Shown here one piece after another: positions 6,817 through 11,198 of a DNA stretch of 11,198 nt. Each line of letters opens with the position of its first letter. Position 1 is the first letter of the stretch. This stretch comes from Salinisphaera sp. UBA6602. Lineage in GTDB: Bacteria > Pseudomonadota > Gammaproteobacteria > Nevskiales > Salinisphaeraceae. Location: contig DJIE01000103.1 of the NCBI GenBank assembly GCA_002433465.1, forward strand, positions 1 through 11,198, given 5' to 3'. Under the pieces are notes generated by a model. The model saw only the letters and a list, made by a program, of their open reading frames with translations. It did not search any database and had not been told where the DNA came from. A program made the position numbers and the translations under genes.

Positions 6817-7218
6817 CTAGTTCGCCAAAGCCTCGATGATGCGGCAATCCTTAATCCGGCCGCCCTGGCAGGCATGGATAATACCCTCCAATGATTTTTC
6901 CATGGCCTGCAAGTCCGCAAGCTTGTCACGCACGGTTTCGAGATGCTTTTCTGCGAGTTGAGCTACATCTTCACACGAGGCATCGCTCTGATCCGTCCGC
7001 GCCAGCAAAGTGCGCACATTGTCCTGGCTGAACCCCAGTTGACGGCAGCGCTTGATGAAAGTCAGTCGTTGTACGTGTGAGGCGCCATAGTGACGCTGGC
7101 CGCCGAAACCACGGCCGGCTTCGGGCAGCAGGCCGACCTCACCATAGTAGCGAATAGTTGATATACGCACCCCCGTGCGTCTAGCCAATTCACCAATACG
7201 CAAGTGCGATTGCGTCAT
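6817..7218 (-). CDS. MerR-family metal-responsive transcription regulator
   Basis: This 133-residue protein has the MerR layout: an N-terminal winged helix (LRIGELARRTGVRISTIRYYGEVGLLP, about residues 6-32), a second helical segment to about 70, a long dimerisation helix (about 83-112) and a C-terminal metal loop. Cysteines 82, 117 and 125 match the three ligands of mercury- and lead/cadmium-type members. Having Cys rather than Ser at 82 argues for a divalent metal, unlike copper-sensing CueR. The loop ACQGGRIKDC is one residue shorter than I recall for MerR itself. The start at 7218 is chosen because GAGG lies six bases upstream; the frame continues farther upstream but without homology. It is divergent from lnt across a dyad it probably binds. 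PbrR/CadR-like sensing of Pb, Cd or Zn fits the neighbours; Hg is not excluded. Confidence 0.9.
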   Translation of the reverse strand: MTQSHLRIGELARRTGVRISTIRYYGEVGLLPEAGRGFGGQRHYGASHVQRLTFIKRCRQLGFSQDNVRTLLARTDQSDASCEDVAQLAEKHLETVRDKLADLQAMEKSLEGIIHACQGGRIKDCRIIEALAN

Positions 7219-7232
7219 GGAGCACCTCATGA

Positions 7233-7263
7233 TTGAAGCTCTAGTTACTATAGCTTTTATCAT
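7233..7263 (+). promoter_or_regulatory. MerR-type promoter and operator upstream of lnt
   Basis: TTGAAG (7233-7238) and TATCAT (7258-7263) are separated by 19 bases, longer than the usual 17 and diagnostic of promoters twisted by MerR-family activators. The spacer holds the dyad AAGCTCTAG-TTA-CTATAGCTT (7236-7256), with one mismatch between 9-base arms. The regulator gene starts at 7218 on the other strand, so the same site may also repress it. Confidence 0.8.
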
Positions 7264-7306
7264 GCCGTGACTATCGCCTACAGACAAGCAAGCGGCCGAG
7301 GTGTGC

Positions 7307-8848
7307 ATGCGACAACAAACTTTGGTAAATCGCTTGCTCAAGGCAGCTCCGATAACACGACTTGGCGTCCTTTGGAGATACGGTCTGGCGCTGTTCGCTG
7401 GCGCGGTGCTGCCGCTGGCTTTCGCGCCGGTGGGATGGAGTTGGCTGGCTGTGTTGTCGCCGGCGGTACTATTCATACTCGCGGCCGGCCTGACGAAACG
7501 TCCCTCGCTCTGGGCGGCCTACCTCTTCGGCTTGGGTTACTTCGGCGTGGGGGTGTCGTGGGTTTTTATCAGCATCAGCCGTTATGGCAGCGGTCTCGTC
7601 ATGGCCACGCTCGTTACCATGGGCTTTGTAGCGCTGCTTGCCTTGTTTCCGTTGTCCGCGATTTATCTCGTGCGCATGCTGCGGCCTCAAATGGACGGCC
7701 TCGCATTGTGGCTCGGGTTGCCGGCGGCATGGGTATTGAGTGAATGGGCACGACTCTGGTTCCTGAGCGGCTTTCCCTGGCTGTTTCTGGGTTATAGCCA
7801 GGTTGATACGCAGCTTGCCTCGATCGCACCGGTATTTGGTGTGCTGGGGGTGAGCTTTGTTCTGGCTCTGTTGGCTGGTGTACTCGCGTGGGTGGGGCTT
7901 CATCCCACTCTGCGACGCACGGTAATCGGCGTGGGCGTGCTGGGCGCACTATTCATCGGCGCGTCGCTGCTCGACCGAGAATGGACCCGGCCGGTGGCCG
8001 AGCCGGTATCGGTGGCGCTCGTGCAAGGCAATATGCCACAAGACATGAAGTGGAAGCCGCAGATGTTACCGCTGACCCTGAAACGCTATCGAGCGCTCAC
8101 CGAGCCGTATGCGAGCGCCGACCTCATCGTCTGGCCGGAAACGGCTATTCCGACGTGGTACGACCTCGCTGTCGGCGATCTGGACCGAATCCAGTCACAG
8201 CTTGGTACACACGGCGCGACGTTGATACTCGGGATTCCGGTACGGACTGATCAAGGCGAGGCCTACAATGCCGCCGTCAGTTTGGGGCGCCCGCCACGGT
8301 TTTACTACAAGCGTCATCTGGTGCCCTTCGGCGAATACATTCCATTGCGCGGACTTCTCGGTCCGCTGCTCAATATCCTGGGCGCGCCGGTCACGGATTT
8401 TAGTGCAGGGCAAAACCCCCGCCTGTTGCGCGCTGGCGATCTGCCGATCGGTGCGTTGATCTGCTATGACATTGCCTTCGGCGCCGAAGTCGCCGACCTG
8501 CTACCGAAAGCGCAGTTATTGGTCAATCTCAGTAACGACGCCTGGTTCGGTGACTCACTCGGCCCGCACCAGCATTTGCAGATTGCACAGATGCGCGCCA
8601 TTGAAACCGGTCGCCCGCTTCTGCGGGCGACCAACACCGGCCTTACAGCCGTGATCGATCACGACGGTCGCCTGTTGGCGCGCGCACCTCAGTTCGAGGC
8701 CACTGTTTTGACCGCCGAGGTGATACCCCGGACGGGGGCGACGCCTTATGTCCGCTGGCGGGACAAGCCCGTGCTGGCGTTGATCGTGGTGGCGCTGGGC
8801 CTGCTTGTTGTGCTGCGAGTGGCCAGTAAACGAATGCTTTTTCGCTAA
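7307..8848 (+). CDS. lnt: Apolipoprotein N-acyltransferase
   Basis: Lnt adds the third acyl chain to the N-terminal cysteine of lipoproteins in the inner membrane. The 513-residue product matches the usual length of about 510. Its first 220 residues contain the expected set of membrane segments; the periplasmic nitrilase-type domain follows (about 233-480), then a C-terminal membrane helix (about 490-508). The catalytic triad is visible: Glu278 in WPETAIP, Lys335 in YYKRHLVPFGEY and Cys386 in ICYDIAFG, close to E267, K335 and C387 of E. coli. The ATG at 7307 is preferred over GTG at 7301 because GAGG (7298-7301) sits five bases before it. It is read from a MerR-type promoter. This may be an extra copy beside a chromosomal lnt, which cannot be judged here. 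Confidence 0.93.
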   Translation: MRQQTLVNRLLKAAPITRLGVLWRYGLALFAGAVLPLAFAPVGWSWLAVLSPAVLFILAAGLTKRPSLWAAYLFGLGYFGVGVSWVFISISRYGSGLVMATLVTMGFVALLALFPLSAIYLVRMLRPQMDGLALWLGLPAAWVLSEWARLWFLSGFPWLFLGYSQVDTQLASIAPVFGVLGVSFVLALLAGVLAWVGLHPTLRRTVIGVGVLGALFIGASLLDREWTRPVAEPVSVALVQGNMPQDMKWKPQMLPLTLKRYRALTEPYASADLIVWPETAIPTWYDLAVGDLDRIQSQLGTHGATLILGIPVRTDQGEAYNAAVSLGRPPRFYYKRHLVPFGEYIPLRGLLGPLLNILGAPVTDFSAGQNPRLLRAGDLPIGALICYDIAFGAEVADLLPKAQLLVNLSNDAWFGDSLGPHQHLQIAQMRAIETGRPLLRATNTGLTAVIDHDGRLLARAPQFEATVLTAEVIPRTGATPYVRWRDKPVLALIVVALGLLVVLRVASKRMLFR

Positions 8849-8852
8849 CTGC

Positions 8853-8883
8853 TTGACTCTCTAGTTGCTAGAGGTTTTAGGCT
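8853..8883 (+). promoter_or_regulatory. Second MerR-type promoter and operator, upstream of the CDF transporter
   Basis: TTGACT (8853-8858) and TAGGCT (8878-8883) have a 19-base spacer. The spacer contains a perfect palindrome CTCTAG-TTG-CTAGAG (8859-8873), sharing the CTCTAG-TT core with the site upstream of lnt. This form resembles promoters of lead and cadmium operons under PbrR/CadR. It starts five bases after the lnt stop and about 100 bases before the transporter start, so the transporter and lspA have their own metal-regulated transcript. Confidence 0.82.
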
Positions 8884-8982
8884 TGCGCTCGATACTACGA
8901 TCAATAGCTGATTACGGCCGGGCGTATAAGGCGTTGTCGCCTAAACACGAGCGGTTCTAACGCTTCTCGGAGACCATGTAAC

Positions 8983-9612
8983 ATGTCTGATTGCGGCTGT
9001 GAATTCGAGGCCAAGGACAAAGCGCAACAAACTGCGCTGTACTGGCTGCTGGCGATTAACGGCGTGATGTTCCTGGCTGAATTCGCGATTGGTCTGCTAG
9101 GCGGCTCCACGGCGCTGATCGCCGATTCACTCGACAACTTCGCTGATGCGGCGGTTTATTCGGCTGGGTTGTACGCGGTCGGTCGCGCCGCTTACCACAA
9201 AGCACGCGCCGCGTCCATAGGCGGGGTCGTGCAGATACTGCTCGCTTTGTTCGCCTTGGGCGAAGTGGTCCGACGGACCGTGATGGGCAGCGACCCCGAG
9301 CCCGCCTACATGGTGGCGATGGGCTTGGCGGCACTTGTCGCGAATATCACGTGTTTGCTCATCATCGCCCGCCATCGGGAAGGCGGCGTCCATATGCGCG
9401 CCAGTTGGATCTTTTCGGCCAATGACGTGATTGCCAATGTTGGCGTCATTGTCGGCGGCGCGCTTGTCTACTTCCTCGATAGCCGTTTTCCTGACCTCAT
9501 CATCGGTCTTGTCGTCGGAATCATCGTGCTGCTCGGCGGTATCCGCATCCTCAAGGACGCGCGTAAAACCCGAGCCGAACTTGAGGCATCATCGCCATCG
9601 GAAGCGCCTTGA
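8983..9612 (+). CDS. Short CDF-type heavy-metal cation transporter
   Basis: This 209-residue inner-membrane protein has about six hydrophobic segments (near 20-42, 44-64, 76-97, 107-129, 142-163 and 167-188) and resembles cation diffusion facilitators such as CzcD and FieF, which exchange Zn, Cd or Fe for protons. It lacks their cytoplasmic C-terminal metal-binding domain, stopping after a short basic tail. The N-terminus MSDCGCEFEA has a CxC that may bind metal. TM2 carries DSLDNFAD (Asp48, Asp51, Asp55) and TM5 carries SANDVIAN (Asp148); the His usual four residues before that Asp is Phe. This pattern occurs in short transporters accompanying MerR regulators and lspA, as I recall for ISPpu12-type elements. 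GGAG at 8969-8972 supports the ATG. The likely metals are Pb, Cd or Zn; substrate is inferred from context. Confidence 0.85.
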   Translation: MSDCGCEFEAKDKAQQTALYWLLAINGVMFLAEFAIGLLGGSTALIADSLDNFADAAVYSAGLYAVGRAAYHKARAASIGGVVQILLALFALGEVVRRTVMGSDPEPAYMVAMGLAALVANITCLLIIARHREGGVHMRASWIFSANDVIANVGVIVGGALVYFLDSRFPDLIIGLVVGIIVLLGGIRILKDARKTRAELEASSPSEAP

Positions 9613-9696
9613 CGTGGCAATCGGTGCCGGCAACATGAACGTCTGCCGACGTACTACGGTGCGTGCGGCAGAACAAGGGCGCCAGGGGAGTGTCTG

Positions 9697-10203
9697 GTGT
9701 CTACGCGTTCGATAGTGAGCAAGGAGAACGCACTGACCCCGCGCGGCAGGCTGCGCTGGTTGTGGTTGACCTTTGCGCTACTGGTCGTGGATCAGGTGAC
9801 CAAGTATGCGGCCAGTATCTATCTTGACTATGGCGAGCGCAGAGCCGTCACAGAATTTTTTAACTGGACACTTCTACACAATACGGGTGCTGCATTCAGC
9901 TTTCTGGCCGATGCCGGTGGGTGGCAGCGGGCATTCCTGATCGGTGTCGCCGTCGTTATATCAGCCTCGCTGCTGGGCTGGCTGTGGCGCGGAGTGGCTT
10001 CGCAAGGTCAAGCGATCGCGCTCAGTGCGATTTTAGGCGGTGCGCTGGGCAACTTGACGGATCGCCTGCTACGCGGCCATGTCGTCGACTTTCTCGATTT
10101 CCATTACGCACAGTATCACTGGCCGGCATTCAACCTGGCCGATGTCTGGATCATAACGGGCGCCGCATCACTGATGTGGGCGCATACAAAATACCGCGGG
10201 TGA
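9697..10203 (+). CDS. lspA: Lipoprotein signal peptidase (signal peptidase II)
   Basis: LspA cleaves the signal peptide of diacylated prolipoproteins in the inner membrane, the step before Lnt. The 168-residue protein has four hydrophobic segments (about 22-40, 78-97, 105-119 and 147-163). Family motifs are VVDQVTKY (31-38), HNTGAAFSFL (61-70), GGALGNLTDRLLRGHVVDFLDF (114-135) and FNLADVWI (145-152). The aspartate of the VVDF motif (Asp131) and Asp149 of NLAD are the probable catalytic pair. It starts with GTG at 9697, six bases after AGGGGAG; a second in-frame GTG at 9715 is possible. It follows the CDF gene by 84 bases and probably shares its transcript. Such lspA copies (PbrC) occur in lead-resistance operons. 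Confidence 0.92.
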   Translation: MSTRSIVSKENALTPRGRLRWLWLTFALLVVDQVTKYAASIYLDYGERRAVTEFFNWTLLHNTGAAFSFLADAGGWQRAFLIGVAVVISASLLGWLWRGVASQGQAIALSAILGGALGNLTDRLLRGHVVDFLDFHYAQYHWPAFNLADVWIITGAASLMWAHTKYRG

Positions 10204-10279
10204 GCGTCTCGGCCGGATCGCTGAGTCCCGGCTCGGACTGCCTGCATCCCCACCGCTGGCCGGGCACGCCAGAGTAATT

Positions 10280-10309
10280 TTGAATGACAAGTACGGCACG
10301 ACATCTAAA
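10280..10309 (+). promoter_or_regulatory. Possible promoter of the Met-rich protein / copper oxidase pair
   Basis: TTGAAT (10280-10285) and TCTAAA (10304-10309) are 18 bases apart, in the 136-base gap after lspA. No clear dyad of the MerR type is present. The element is weak. If real, it argues for starting the next gene at an ATG rather than at the TTG at 10280. Confidence 0.25.
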
Positions 10310-10339
10310 TCGCTACCGGCCAAAAGCATGGAAAACACC

Positions 10340-10576
10340 ATGAAACTATTCGTAGCATTGCTGTTGAGCCTGCTGGGCGCCATCGTGGGGACAGCCCCTG
10401 CCGCGGGACAGACCGGCCCGGGCCGCATGGGCGACGGCGGCATGATGAACGAATCGATGATGCAATGCGGCATGATGGGTGGCCCGATGATGGTCGCCTG
10501 GATGCTGTTTGCGCTTCTCGTGTTGAGCGTATTGGTGCTCGCCGTGGTGGCGCTGATCAAGTACCTGCGTAGCTGA
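10340..10576 (+). CDS. Small Met-rich membrane protein, probably copper-associated
   Basis: From the ATG at 10340 the product has 78 residues: a signal peptide or first hydrophobic segment (about 2-22, ending TAPAAG), a periplasmic Met-rich stretch with paired methionines (M35-M36, M40-M41, M45-M46, M50-M51) and one cysteine (Cys43), then a hydrophobic segment (about 52-74) ending in KYLRS. Paired Met residues are typical ligands for Cu(I) outside the cytoplasm. The stop overlaps the multicopper oxidase start (TGATG, 10574-10578), implying joint translation. Alternative starts are ATG at 10328 and TTG at 10280; none has a strong ribosome binding site, and 10340 gives the cleanest signal sequence. 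No named family is assigned. Confidence 0.75.
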   Translation: MKLFVALLLSLLGAIVGTAPAAGQTGPGRMGDGGMMNESMMQCGMMGGPMMVAWMLFALLVLSVLVLAVVALIKYLRS

Positions 10577-11198
10577 TGACGACGATCGACCCTAAACGCC
10601 GCATGCTATTGCGTTGCGTGGGCGGCCTTGCGGGTATCACCGCTTTGACGCCCACAACCCTGTTGACGGCGTGTAAAGATAGCGCGGCCGCGGGTACGAA
10701 GCACGAAGGCGCGGGCCATTACGGCCTCGAAAACGGCCCCTTCGATGTCGACCTGCGGCTGCGTGCGCAGCCAGACACGGCGCCCATCCTGCACGGCACC
10801 CCCAGCGAGGTCTGGCGCTACACGGCCGATCTGCGCGGCGGCCCCGCGGATACTCTCGCCACGGTCGGCGACAGCTACACCGGGCCGTTGATCCGGCTAC
10901 GCCGCGGCCAGCGTTTCCACGCCCGGCTGGAGAACGGCCTGCCGGAGGACACCACCGTGCATTGGCATGGCCTGCACGTGCCGTCGGATGTGGATGGCCA
11001 GCCGCGGCTGCCGATCAAGCCCGGCGAAGCCATGACCGTTGCCTTCGAGGTGCGCGACCGCGCTGGGCTGTATTGGTACCACCCGCACCCGCACGGCCCT
11101 AATGGTGGGCGGGTCGGCTTCCAATCCTATGCCGGCCTGGCCGGCCCGCTAGTCATCGAGGACGAGGCCGAGCGCGCCCTGGGGCTGCCGGCCGGGGA
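10576..11198 (+). CDS. Multicopper oxidase (copper-resistance type), N-terminal part; predicted Tat lipoprotein (3' truncated)
   Basis: The 207 visible residues begin with an export signal that combines a twin-arginine motif (KRRMLL, residues 8-12) with a lipobox LTAC (Cys33), so the protein is predicted to be exported folded and lipid-anchored. The first cupredoxin domain follows, with the copper ligand motifs HWHG (His129, His131) and WYHPHPHG (His169, His171, His173). Such oxidases, for example CueO and CopA types, oxidise Cu(I) in the periplasm. The C-terminal HCHxxxH copper motif would lie beyond the window. Its ATG overlaps the stop of the Met-rich gene. The predicted lipidation makes it a possible client of the nearby LspA and Lnt. 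Confidence 0.9.
   Translation, partial: MTTIDPKRRMLLRCVGGLAGITALTPTTLLTACKDSAAAGTKHEGAGHYGLENGPFDVDLRLRAQPDTAPILHGTPSEVWRYTADLRGGPADTLATVGDSYTGPLIRLRRGQRFHARLENGLPEDTTVHWHGLHVPSDVDGQPRLPIKPGEAMTVAFEVRDRAGLYWYHPHPHGPNGGRVGFQSYAGLAGPLVIEDEAERALGLPAG

Larger units (their letters stand above)
6741..11198. mobile_element. Tn3-family (Tn21/Tn501 subgroup) transposon, left end; right limit not seen
   Basis: The terminal repeat at 6741-6778 and the interrupted YeeE gene mark a sharp boundary. The first gene inside is a MerR-family regulator reading toward the repeat, the layout of the mer end in Tn501 and Tn21. The passenger genes lnt, CDF transporter and lspA replace mer genes. No transposase, resolvase or second repeat occurs before the window ends, so the element either continues beyond 11198 or has lost its other end. 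Whether the copper genes from 10340 onward are inside is unknown; the given right limit is only the window edge. Confidence 0.55.

Noticed and set aside
7219..7476. N-terminal extension of the MerR gene up to 7476
   Set aside because: The extra residues show no homology, overlap the lnt start and the promoter, and the ATG at 7218 has a good ribosome binding site.
10227..10264. Possible terminator hairpin after lspA (CCCGGC with GCCGGG)
   Set aside because: Only six paired bases around a 26-base loop and no T run, so not convincing in GC-rich DNA.
10204..10339. Right-hand transposon end between lspA and the copper genes
   Set aside because: Looked for the inverted counterpart of the 6741-6778 repeat (a CTTA...CGTACG...TTCCG block) and found none here.
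1..11198. CRISPR arrays, tRNA or rRNA genes
   Set aside because: No regularly spaced repeats, cloverleaf-like segments or rRNA signatures were seen by eye.

Overview
The window is GC-rich DNA from a proteobacterium, most likely a gammaproteobacterium. This is inferred from the DsbD/DsbG, Lnt and LspA types, the codon use and the Tn21/Tn501-type transposon end; I cannot name the genus. It looks like an accessory region built from three modules: periplasmic thiol redox and sulfide detoxification, a metal-responsive transposon cassette, and copper handling.

Left module (1-6740). A dsbD gene cut by the window edge, a TlpA-like thioredoxin with an Lgt-like membrane domain and a dsbG overlap head to tail in one operon: membrane electron import plus two periplasmic thiol proteins. 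After a 355-base stretch with no recognised gene comes an exported DsrE-family protein. On the minus strand follow dps and a persulfide dioxygenase-type metallo-beta-lactamase-fold protein. Divergent from the latter is a type II sulfide:quinone oxidoreductase followed by the N-terminal part of a YeeE/YedE transporter. The space between the dioxygenase and SQR genes holds a near-perfect palindrome, TATACCC-TTAG-GGGTATA, inside back-to-back promoters. It resembles operators of the CsoR/CstR family of sulfide or metal sensors.

Central module (6741-10203). The YeeE gene is broken by a 38-base sequence (6741-6778) that closely resembles Tn21/Tn501-type terminal inverted repeats. Immediately inside it a MerR-family gene reads toward the repeat, the same layout as the mer end of mercury transposons. 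Instead of mer genes, the divergent promoter drives lnt (apolipoprotein N-acyltransferase). A second promoter of the same architecture drives a short CDF-type cation transporter and lspA (lipoprotein signal peptidase). Both promoters have a 19-base spacer with a central dyad, typical of MerR activation. The cassette therefore appears to place two lipoprotein-maturation enzymes and a metal exporter under metal control on a mobile element.

Right module (10204-11198). A small Met-rich membrane protein overlaps a multicopper oxidase that runs off the window. The oxidase has both a twin-arginine motif and a lipobox, so it is predicted to be a lipoprotein, a natural client for the LspA and Lnt encoded beside it. 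No transposase and no second transposon end are visible, so whether the copper genes belong to the element is open.
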